64,000 bases of DNA. It comes from Xiphydria camelus. Its lineage: Eukaryota > Arthropoda > Insecta > Hymenoptera > Xiphydriidae. Under the pieces are notes generated by a model. That model worked only from the letters and a program-made list of their open reading frames with translations. It was not told where the DNA came from and did no database searches. The stretch's first letter is position 1, and every line of letters starts with the position of its first letter. Positions 34,663 through 43,359 of the stretch are shown one piece after another. Where the stretch lies: assembly GCA_963678675.1 (NCBI GenBank), contig OY783193.1:31711082-31775081 (forward strand). The letters are read 5' to 3'. The position numbers and the translations under genes were made by a program.

Positions 34663-36500
34663 CTAGAGTGAAATCAGAAAAACGACTAAAGCTTCTTTGA
34701 ATTTATCATTTCGAAGTTCTTTCGAAAAGTTAGTTGGTCTAGCTTGTTTTGGACCACAGATGACGTACTCGTAATCAGTTTCGAAACCTCCTCGCAACAA
34801 ACGCTCGTAATCTTTGACTGAAGGCAGAGAATACCGATGAAAAACTATATGTAGACGTGGAGCATCAGAACTGTATAGAATTTGTAGAATTTTCTTCGAA
34901 ATATTGCCGAACGAGTTTGGCACATCTTTAATACGACGAATTAAAAAAAAATCCATCAACAATTACGACATCGATTGCAGGAGGTAACGTATTGTCATTT
35001 CGCAAATTTTTCGTCATCCTTCAATTTCTGAGCCGTTGAAACGTGAAACGCGGTATTGCATCATACACAGTCAAACAGTGGTATCTACAATAACCGTCGG
35101 TGCACATACCGCTTTTTACCTAAGCAGTTAGCATATACCGCATTTAGATTATCGAAATGTTAAAGGGTAAATATTTGAATTCCCACTTCTTAATTTGATA
35201 AGAAATACAAACAACCGCTTGAAGCACTGATCGATTATCATTATCGCGCATAGAAGGAAGCATATTTCGTATTTCATTTATATTTTTATATGAGAAACCA
35301 GTCAGTAACTTTACTTGATCTTCAGGATAAGAGAAATTACTTATTATTCCTATAAGTAAAGAATCGCGGCCTCCAGCAAGATTATCTAACAATTTTTGTA
35401 GATCAGAGGTTTCTACAAAACTTGAATTAAAAATCACTTTTTAAAGGCACAGATCGTCTTCGTAGAACTTTTGTTTGGTCAAATGATTTTTGCAGCATTG
35501 ATTTCTAATAGGAATAAGGGGCCATCCATATATTACGTAAGACATTTTTGGCTTCTTTTTAACCCCCCTCCCCCCCTCCCCCCAGTGTAAGACTGTAAGA
35601 TTCCAGATGCCCCCCCCCCCCCCCCAAATCTTACATAAGACGTAACTTTTTTTAAGTCATTCTTGAGCTTGCCGTTTATACTGCTTTCAAATATCAGATG
35701 AATATTAGGAAGAGATTGACTATATTTCGAGACGGTCCTGCTAGACAATAGCATCATACATAGTCAGAACGAGGATGCTGTACATAGGAGCTATTTAAAT
35801 AGACTTCATTATTCGCTATTCTCTAATCGTGTATCAACAGCGTCTTTTATCCGAGTGGAAACCCAACACGATTGATGTAAAGTTTATAGTCTACTACGGT
35901 ATATTTCTTTATGTACTTCACATCCTCGTTCTAACTCTTCGTATCAACGGAAAACATTAGAAAACATATATTCACTCAGTTCAAGTAACTTCATTTTTAA
36001 ACTTCGTTTAATAAAATATATCCTCAGTAGAGACGTCTTGCTCCTCAATCCATTCGACGTCCTCCACTCCCGTTTCACTATCTCGGAAGATGCACATAAG
36101 CTCCCGATCACGACGTAATGCCACTCGTGCAGGTTGTCTCTTCTCTGCTTGATCCTGGGGTTCGCACATTCTTTTGTCTATTGTTACTACTTTATTTGAT
36201 GCAAAGTACAGTGCTTCTTTCAATCTGTATTGAGTGATTTGATAGCATTTTTGGCTAGGAATTTCTCACGTAAGATGAGGTCTAGACCCCCCCCTCCCCC
36301 CGATTGTAAGACACTGTAAGAAATATTCACCCCCCCCCCCCCTCAAACGTCTTACGTAATATATGGATGGCCCCTAAATGCTCTTTTTTTAATATACGCT
36401 TCCTTTCGAGCTTCAAAAGGAATGACAGTTATGTTGTTCGTTGATCCGCAAACATCGCCATACTTATATGTAGAAACAACTCTTGGCACTGATAATTCGA
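34663..36500 (-). pseudogene. DDE_Tnp_4-type transposase remnant, copy 2, split by a MITE
   Basis: Same blocks as copy 1: KLLTGFSYKNINEIRNMLPS, LDNLAGGRDSLLIGIISNFS and the C-terminal YEYVICGPKQARPTN. Its N-terminal zinc-knuckle part continues at about 36390-36490, beyond the MITE at 35518-36374. It carries its own frameshifts and deletions (for example the stretch at about 35168 lacks sequence present in copy 1). Both copies are dead. Confidence 0.5.
35518..36374. mobile_element. PIF/Harbinger-type element, TAA target duplication
   Basis: The ends GGGGCCATCCATATATTACG / inverse are flanked by TAA (35515-35517 and 36375-36377). The paralogous copy at about 32855 shows the empty site (AGGAATAAATACTC), which proves insertion after the duplication. 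Poly-C/G runs lie near both ends. A minus ORF at 36223-36008 (71 codons, acidic end WIEEQDVSTEDIFY) may be a leftover of an element protein; not recognised. Confidence 0.75.
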
Positions 36501-37840
36501 TACGTTCGGATTGAATCTCTTCATTTCCACGATGTAAATTAAATTCATAATCAGGATCATCTGTACATTGGCATTCTTTTACCTAAAAACGTTGCCGATT
36601 TCTCGTATGTCGATAAGTTAATAACATAATTATAAGGAACAAAGTAAGCTTCCCTTTTCTCACAACCATATTAAATATTAGACATAAGGGGTATAGATGC
36701 AAAACCCGCCAAGTTCATTTTTGTCAAATTTGAGGTAGATACGGGAATTTGTTCTTTATAAGTACGTGTATACGGTCGAACATAATTTAGGTGCAAATTC
36801 CACCTTAAACCGTTAATAATATAAGGTAGAAAACACGCTTGCCAATGCAAGGCAATGGCCGTCTGCACCAGTTTTTGACGTTTCCTGTGAATTGCTATAA
36901 ATGTGACTTGGCGGGTTTTGCATCTATACCCCTCATATATTTCTTCTTCCAAACACAATTGATCGAACTGAACTGACTCATGAACTGTGCGTGTATGGCG
37001 AATCATCCGGCGGCCTGCAGTCCCTGGACTGTCCGGCGATAGCCTGCAGTCCGCAGAACTGTACGTGTGTGTTCAATGGCAGTTCGGGACTGCAGATCAG
37101 AACGGTCAGTCCACGGACTGCAGTCCGCCTGTACGTGGATGGGCACCATAAGAGAGGGCATTCGTAACGGCATGGCTCGTTTCTTGTAAATTACCACTCG
37201 GCGAGTATCTGGAAAGGATGTAAGGATTGCATTAGGTATAGTAAGGACTGCTTAAGAGGCCGACACACCCCGTCTGGAAACGCCCGAAAAGTTGTCGCGG
37301 CTGTAAAGCGATAATTCCAACATGGTGCATAAGAACCTTTTGTACTTTTCGCCACCACACTTAAAAAACATAAATCTAGGGCCCTATAGAAAAAAATAAA
37401 TAAATTTCTTTGTTGTAATCCATCGGCGACCTCACAAATATACCTATATTTTGCAAGTTGTAAACGCGGAAACAATGAAAGTATTGAAATGAATTGTTCT
37501 ATGGGACCCTAAAATAAACCTTGTACAAGGTACTACCACCTTTTGCACGGAAGATTTCTGAAAGCCCATTGCAGAAAACCTTTATTTCAAACCTATTACT
37601 CGTCTACTTTTATCAGCCGAGTAATGCTTCCATCTAGCGTCTTCACTACGTACGGACTGCGGGGTTGTCAGATTTGTCTCCGCCACGAATAGCAGAATAT
37701 CGTCGGTCTTATCACGTAAGGGCGTATCTCACAAGGGGACCCCGGCAGATGTCAAATCGATTTTGTCTTGAATACTTCTTGGAATAGCGTCGCGCGCGTG
37801 TTCCAAGTGTCTTCGGGATTGGCGTGCATAATGTTACCAA

Positions 37841-37910
37841 TGCTTCGATAGCGCAACGGTTAAGTTGCCGGGCTGGGAGTCTCGATGTCGCGGGTTCAAG
37901 TCTTGTCGGG
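37841..37910 (+). repeat. tRNA-like sequence in the left arm
   Basis: It has an A-box-like TAGCGCAACGG and a B-box-like GGGTTCAAGTC at tRNA-like spacing, and a partly paired anticodon arm (CGGG/CTCG). The acceptor-stem strands do not pair convincingly, so I do not call a functional tRNA. A near-identical copy is on the opposite strand in the right arm. It is most likely a tRNA-derived transposon part. Confidence 0.5.
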
Positions 37911-38066
37911 TTTTTTTTTTTATTAACTTTTTTCATTCGATTATACAATCCCTTCTTGTTATAGAAAGTGGTTTACATTATCGAATAAAATAAAAGTTTC
38001 AATTGTTTTTATAGTTTTACGTTATTTTTTCTTCCTCGTTGAGGTGAACCAATATTATTGCCAACC

Positions 38067-38228
38067 AGGCCGTTTTTCGAAAATGTCAATGAAATTTGCT
38101 TTCCCATAACGCTTTTAAAGTGTAAATGTGCGTGTGGCAAAGTTCCATTCGTCAAATGTTCATGGTGTCAAAATACGGTGTGCTTCAAATGTTTTTTCGA
38201 CAATTATTATCCAAAAAATCGTGTATAA
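38067..38228 (+). pseudogene. Transposase C-terminal Cys-cluster remnant
   Basis: The frame reads RPFFENVNEICFPI, then LKCKCACGKVPFVKCSWCQN, then TVCFKCFFDNYYPKNRV and a stop at 38226-38228. It aligns by eye with the end of the 610-codon transposase (RPPEFEHPVEFCF ... CHICGDIAVITCAWC ... KHFFTEYHYCH): same Cys spacing and the same FF..Y tail. No other part of the transposase is present. Confidence 0.55.
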
Positions 38229-38460
38229 AATCTTCGGCAGCCAAAAATTCCCATGACGAAATGTAAGAATAAAAAATGCAACGATGCTTCCAACTGTTCT
38301 TTCTAATAATATTGGTTCACCTCAACGAGGAAGAAAATAACGTAAAACTATGAAAAAAATTGAAACTCTTATTTTATTCGATAATGTAGGTTCGATAATA
38401 AACCACTTTCTATAACAAGAAAAGGTTGTAATCGAATGAAAAAAGTTAATAAAAAAAAAA

Positions 38461-38531
38461 TCCCAACAAGAATTGAACCCGCGACATCGAGACCCCCAGC
38501 CCGGCAACTTAACCGTTGCGCTATCGAAGCA
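38461..38531 (-). repeat. tRNA-like sequence in the right arm
   Basis: Mirror copy of the sequence at 37841-37910, with A-box-like TAGCGCAACGG and B-box-like GGGTTCAATTC on the minus strand. It differs at a few positions from its partner; both are probably non-functional. Confidence 0.5.
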
Positions 38532-38779
38532 TTGGTGACATGACGTACGCCAATCCCGGAGACACTTGGAACGCGCGCGCGACGCGGTATCCCGGTCTAA
38601 ACGGGAGCGAGCCATGCTCTCGCCACTGAGGCCGGCGTAAGACCGGACCGTGTCCACACTGCATGCATTTGGCAACATCGCTAACCTCGCGTAGCTCCAC
38701 CCCCTTCTAGCGTTTTGACATTACCTCGTCTCACCGCTGCCCCGCAGGAGAAACTAGTGGGCCTGGTATGTCGGCCTCT

Positions 38780-39595
38780 TAAGGAACTCTGCGGTACCGA
38801 GAGTAAGGATGAAATAAAGATCGAATCAAAGAGAAAGGAGACGATCGAAGGAGGCTGGAGAGAGAAAGATAGGGGGTCCTACGAGAGCAGTGGAGGGAAA
38901 TAAAAGTGCAATGAACTGGAAGTAAAAACAGTTCAGTCAAGTTTTCACATTCGATAGAATTTCTCGGAAATGTATAATACTTATTACGCAAAGCATAGAT
39001 ACGTAAGCTGTGCTTCTTGATTCACTACCGTATAATTAGTAATGAGTACATGTATATCATACCTATGCTAAAGAATCTTGATCGATGTAAATAATCGCTT
39101 CCCATCTAGGTACAAACGCGCGTACCTCTAATATAGTCTTGTATAAAATTAGCTAGAATTGGAAATGCGCTTCCCGTGTCTACCGGTCTCCATATTCCGA
39201 TTATGCATCCGCGCTTCACCCTTCAATGAATATCAAATCGCAACGAGTGAAATGCCGTTACGAATGGTCGAGAGAATTCTAGTATAGTAGCAAAATGCGT
39301 AGATGATGGAAAACTGGGAACGAGAGGTAAAACTGTGATATACCTATAAGTGAAGCGAAAACAATTCTTCGTTCATAAAGGTTAATATCGCAAGATTTTT
39401 ATAATCAAGCGAAAAGAGATCACGCGGATATGATGAACAATTGAACGGATATATGATCGGCGATCGAGGAGTACTTTGAGCCTGGGGGTGTTTCGCCCCC
39501 GTGGTTCGGTACGACCTTGCCCAGTCATGATCAAAGTTACACTGCTGATCCGCAATCTCGATTTTCTATCAATTCAATTTCAGAGTAAATTTTTA
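38780..39595. other. RBM42 intron segment, no gene recognised
   Basis: AT-rich with a purine-rich stretch at about 38810-38900. The ORFs at 38715-38903 and 38779-38991 are low-complexity shadows. No repeats or RNA genes are visible. Confidence 0.3.
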
Positions 39596-40611
39596 GTATC
39601 TACACAGAGAAAAAATATTCTTTGGATCAAGGAAATCGAATTCTTTGGTTTTCAATTCTTCCACTTAAAGAACGCGTCTTTAAGTCAGTGATATTAGTAT
39701 TTATCTGAAAAGACTGCATTTTTCACTTGAAGGAATGACTTCATTGAATATTTGTTTTTCCCCGAAAGAAATATTCTTTCAAATCAACAGAAAACGTCTT
39801 TCCGTCAATAATTCTGGCGTCTTTAATGCTAACGCAGTTTTTCTTTAACTGAAAGAAGTATAGTATAGGTAGTCATTGTGAATTACTTATTTCTTTGAAA
39901 TAAAGCGTTTCTTTAAATCAACACATGAATTAACACGTAACATTTTGAGGGAAAGTGAACACGAACCTAACTACTGATCGCTACCGGCAGAGCGTGAGAT
40001 CAAAACGCGAAAACTCGAATTATATAATCAATACTTATAAAATTCCTTCAGCGAGTGTAAGAGGCTTGACTGAAGGAATGACTAGAAATTAAATCTAACA
40101 AGGAAACGTTTCGAGGCCGCCGCTTCCGATCTTGATGAAACTTCGTAAATTTAAAGTTTATCGAAAAATAAGAGACCCCTATTTTTTTATAGCGGCCCAA
40201 TTTTGGTTTAAGGGGGTGAAATGGACCCCTGAATTTTCACCCCCTTCGAGCTATCTCCGAAACGAAGCGAGATAGATGAAAACTTTCAATGTACGTTTTG
40301 TTTGGTTTTTTTAGTATAATAAAATCCCCTAAACAGATTTTGAAAAAAAAGCATTATTTTTCAAAAAAAAAAAATTTTTTCTATCTAATTTTTCGAAATT
40401 TCGGTTTAGTCATGTGGACAAAAATTTAGGAAATTTTATTACAAATTCAACCATGTATGACATGATATATTTCCCTCCTACAGTTTTGCAAATTTCTAAC
40501 TTTTATGTCTGATAATGAGCGGGCTACCAATGGCAGTGACGGGATAGGTCGGGGGTTATTACTTCTATGTATTTTAATGCCACTTTTCTTTTATTTAATA
40601 AAGTTCAACTT

Positions 40612-42225
40612 CTATGGCTCATAATTATGACAATAATGGTATTCCGTGAAAAAATGTTTTATACAAAGTTGTTTCTTACACCAAGCACACGTAATAACGG
40701 CAATATCGCCACATATGTGGCATCGTGGTTCCGAGTCCTGTGCAAAACAAAATTCTACAGGATGTTCAAATTCAGGAGGTCTCCTGAATATATATCCACT
40801 CTTGAACCACGAATATTTAATAAAGTTAGTAAACCGTGGTGAAGAAAACTGATTATGAGTAAGAGATTGAAGTTTTAAAATATTATCTCTCGAATGAAGG
40901 TTAATATCGTAATTGAAAAGAGTTACAATATCTGAAAACCTCCTTGCAAAATTCTTCCACATTCGAAATCTGTATACGTCTAGCGGTTGAATCAGTCCGG
41001 TGGTGCCTTGTGGAATCGTCATTAATATTATTGTCTTGTCTTCTGGTGTAGCTTCTCGAACACTTCGCTCACATTGTCCACTCCAAGAGTCCAGCAGTAA
41101 GACGCTTGTAGATCCAGTGTTAGGGAAGTAAACTTCTTGCAGCCATGTTTTCATGAGATCGGTTGTAAGTTTCCCAGATTTGGAAGCCATGAAGTATACA
41201 TTTGGCGGCCTAAACACGGTTTGTTGCACTCGTTCTCCCAATTGCCCACTAGCCTCTTTTAATACCACATAAAGAGGCGACAGTAGTTTTCCATCAGCAG
41301 ATATGGTGGGTTGTATAGTATAGCTGTGGGTTGTAGAAGATATTGATTGTACCACAGCTTCAATTTTTTTTTGCCCCGATGTAGCTAAAGTTCGGCCAGA
41401 ATGTATTTCTAAATTAAATCCACTCTGATCAGAGTTAAATACATTTTGTGGTCCATATTGTGTAATGAGTGGCTTCACTTGTTCTACGAAGGCATGGCTT
41501 CGTACTTTCAAACTTTCCTCACCCTCAACGTTTTTTCTCGTTACAAACTTTGTGATCTTTCGAGAGACAATTCTATATGCTTTCTTGAATGACCTCAACC
41601 ATGTTTGACTTGCTTTGAAGGTTGGAAGATTCTCTACTTCTTTTGCTTGTAAAGCCCATCGTTTAAGGTCTACATTATGTACTATTATTTTCGATCTACT
41701 AGCTTCTACAAATTTATCAAAAGTATATTTCGCTATGCGTATTAATTTATCATTTTGAGTACCCCCCTGTCCTACTTGCGCAGCCCATCTTCGTAATTGT
41801 CTATCAGATTTCACTTTTTTAAACTGATGTTGAACTGCTGCTACGGTTCGACGTCTTTTCTTCCCACTGTTCCAGTAATCTATGGCACTTTGTTTATATT
41901 CAAAGCTAACCGCTTCTTCATCGGGTGTACAGGGATATGGTTCTGGAGGTATAGAGGTTTCTACGTGAGGAACATCCTCGACATCCGATTCCAGCCAGTC
42001 AGTATTAACAGCGTGCATTTCACTATCCTCGATTGAATCTTCCAATTCCAATTTATTTTCATGTTCGACTCGAAATGATGAATCCTCCATGCTACGTATA
42101 ATAATATTTTGTAATAAATCTTTCAATTGCACTTCTGCACTATTCATTGGAGTTTCTCTTCCATTTGGTACACTGAAAACGGCCACCAATAAAGTTAACA
42201 CATTGATCGGATTTATAATTGCCAT
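40612..42225 (-). CDS. DD36D transposase with C-terminal Cys cluster (IS630-Tc1-mariner/pogo-related), open frame
   Basis: The frame is open from about 42444 to TAG at 40612. I favour ATG 42225 (MAIINPINV) or ATG 42147 (MNSAEVQLK), because a minus-strand TATA (TATATATAAG, 42306-42297) and an initiator-like TTCAGTTTC lie just upstream. Order: acidic leader, a Psq-like helix-turn-helix (SAIDYWNSGKKRRRTVAAVQ), a CENP-B/Tc5-like segment (FKASQTWLRSFKKAYRI), then a DDE_1-type core with FNSDQSGFN, LLLDSW and PQGTTGLIQPLD. There are 36 residues between the second and third Asp. The end is a Cys/His cluster (CHICGDIAVITCAWCKKQLC, HFFTEYHYCH). All three catalytic acids are present. It would cut and join element ends in the nucleus. 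The last 120 or so codons lie in the left inverted repeat. Confidence 0.75.
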   Translation of the reverse strand: MAIINPINVLTLLVAVFSVPNGRETPMNSAEVQLKDLLQNIIIRSMEDSSFRVEHENKLELEDSIEDSEMHAVNTDWLESDVEDVPHVETSIPPEPYPCTPDEEAVSFEYKQSAIDYWNSGKKRRRTVAAVQHQFKKVKSDRQLRRWAAQVGQGGTQNDKLIRIAKYTFDKFVEASRSKIIVHNVDLKRWALQAKEVENLPTFKASQTWLRSFKKAYRIVSRKITKFVTRKNVEGEESLKVRSHAFVEQVKPLITQYGPQNVFNSDQSGFNLEIHSGRTLATSGQKKIEAVVQSISSTTHSYTIQPTISADGKLLSPLYVVLKEASGQLGERVQQTVFRPPNVYFMASKSGKLTTDLMKTWLQEVYFPNTGSTSVLLLDSWSGQCERSVREATPEDKTIILMTIPQGTTGLIQPLDVYRFRMWKNFARRFSDIVTLFNYDINLHSRDNILKLQSLTHNQFSSPRFTNFIKYSWFKSGYIFRRPPEFEHPVEFCFAQDSEPRCHICGDIAVITCAWCKKQLCIKHFFTEYHYCHNYEP

Positions 42226-42294
42226 AATAATAATATGAACTGCTGTGCACCATAGAAACTGAATATTCAGACTAAAAAGCTTTCTCTTTCGCTT

Positions 42295-42308
42295 CCTTAT
42301 ATATAATG
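42295..42308 (-). promoter_or_regulatory. TATA box for the transposase
   Basis: Minus-strand TATATATAAG, about 40 bases before an initiator-like TTCAGTTTC (42264-42256) and about 80 bases before ATG 42225. Spacing is slightly long for a classical pair. Confidence 0.4.
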
Positions 42309-42550
42309 AAGTCGCCTCACAAGAACGAAACAGACTGGAGAGGGTGGGAGGTCCGACTTCCCAAAAAGGGGCCATCATCCTCGGAGTCCGCGTACGAAAC
42401 TCGAGAGCGCGTACGAAAATATTTTTACATGGGCACAGAGCCAACTAATAATAAAGCTTGTCCAAAGAACTAAACTCCCTCTTTCGCATCACCGGGGCCA
42501 TATAAGGCAACCCTACAAATAACAGGAATGTTGTTTACGGCATTTTCGAG

Positions 42551-42590
42551 GAGTATATATACAGGGCCGAGAAGCAAAGAGCTTCAGTTT
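42551..42590 (+). promoter_or_regulatory. TATA box and initiator for the 74-codon ORF
   Basis: GTATATATACAG is followed about 30 bases later by CTTCAGTTTC, an arthropod-type initiator (TCAGT). The ATG of the plus-strand ORF follows at 42617. Confidence 0.45.
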
Positions 42591-42616
42591 CATTGGCTGC
42601 GTCTATCATTCAAGTG

Positions 42617-42841
42617 ATGGGTTCAAACGAGTTACCGACTTTTGAGAAGATCGTGGAGGATCTTAAAAATGGGCACATACCATTGCCGTCTCCCGGGAAA
42701 TCGCTGGATCTGACATTCCGCACAACAGGACCATCCATGGCCGAAGTAGAACGAGAGCTGCAAGAATGTGAGGAGTACTGGAGGAAACAGTACGCGAAGA
42801 AGAAAAGTAAAGAAAAAAATGATTCCAACAAAAAACTATAA
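42617..42841 (+). CDS. Small ORF of unknown function inside the DD36D transposon
   Basis: ATG at 42617 (GTGATGGGTTCAAACGAG) opens 74 codons ending TAA. The frame also extends upstream without an ATG. The product is hydrophilic: MGSNELPTFEKIVEDLKNG, then PSPGKSLDLTFRTTGPSMAE, a predicted acidic-to-basic helix (ERELQECEEYWRKQYAKK) and a lysine-rich tail. I do not recognise a family. The LPTFEKIVEDLKNG..IPLP start loosely resembles short host proteins with a TFEEI..LI..G motif, but I cannot support that. Its own TATA/initiator and placement opposite the transposase suggest an accessory protein of the element, or a host gene fragment captured by it. Confidence 0.5.
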   Translation: MGSNELPTFEKIVEDLKNGHIPLPSPGKSLDLTFRTTGPSMAEVERELQECEEYWRKQYAKKKSKEKNDSNKKL

Positions 42842-43005
42842 AAATTCAGACAATTTTATCTAACCTGTGAGTGAATTATTAGTTACTTACACACAAACAG
42901 AAAATAATATAAATAAATTAACGGTCGGATTTATTAATAAGATTTCTGAACAATTTTTGTCCATTTTATTTTGATAATATTCCGCTAGACGTATACGGCT
43001 TTCGA

Positions 43006-43359
43006 ATGTGGAAGAATTTTGTAAGGAGGTTTTCAGATATTGTAACTCTTTTCAATTACGATATTAACCTTCATTCGAGAGATAATATTTTAAAACTTCA
43101 ATCTCTTACTCATAATCAGTTTTCTTCACCACGGTTTACTAACTTTATTAAATATTCGTGGTTCAAGAGTGGATATATATTCAGGAGACCTCCTGAATTT
43201 GAACATCCTGTAGAATTTTGTTTTGCACAGGACTCGGAACCACGATGCCACATATGTGGCGATATTGCCGTTATTACGTGTGCTTGGTGTAAGAAACAAC
43301 TTTGTATAAAACATTTTTTCACGGAATACCATTATTGTCATAATTATGAGCCATAGAAG
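43006..43359 (+). pseudogene. Duplicate transposase 3' end in the right inverted repeat
   Basis: The frame from MWKNFVRRFSDIVTLFNYDI to HYCHNYEP and TAG repeats the last 117 codons of the minus-strand transposase in the opposite orientation, with one visible residue change (A to V at the sixth position). It has no promoter of its own that I can see, and lacks the catalytic core. It may matter only as terminal sequence. Confidence 0.7.

Larger units (their letters stand above)
31261..37148 (-). mobile_element. PIF/Harbinger-like composite, 5.9 kb, TAA target duplication
   Basis: The ends TGGTGCCCATCCACGTACAG / inverse are flanked by TAA at 31258-31260 and 37149-37151. Sub-terminal CGGACTGCAGTCC motifs recur at 31290, 33500-33665 and 37020-37120. 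The interior is a direct duplication: about 31880-33480 matches about 34614-37000, the latter interrupted by a MITE at 35518-36374. Between the copies lies another insertion-like block (about 33686-34613, ends AAGGTAAAGTAGCCTAATAA / inverse). Both copies carry decayed minus-strand transposase. Confidence 0.65.
37780..38590. mobile_element. Foldback element: tRNA-like arms around a transposase C-terminal remnant
   Basis: The arms, 37780-38060 and 38305-38590, are inverted copies (CGCGCGTGTTCCAAGTGTCT at the outer end, TCCTCGTTGAGGTGAACCAA at the inner end). Each arm contains a tRNA-like sequence. The 245-bp spacer encodes a Cys-cluster segment homologous to the end of the 40-44 kb transposase. 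It appears to be a small relative of that element, with a different arm sequence. Confidence 0.6.
37256..38778. mobile_element. Element with GAGGCCGACA ends, hosting a foldback
   Basis: The left end AGAGGCCGACACACCCCGTC and right end TATGTCGGCCTCT are inverted and sit in a shared TTA/TAA context. The left part (CCCGAAAAGTTGTCGCGGCT...) is the same family as the MITE at 48607-48942. A separate foldback occupies 37780-38590. Boundaries are approximate to a base. Confidence 0.5.

Noticed and set aside
37841..37910. Functional tRNA gene
   Set aside because: A- and B-box-like motifs are present, but the acceptor strands do not pair and the sequence is part of an inverted-repeat element.
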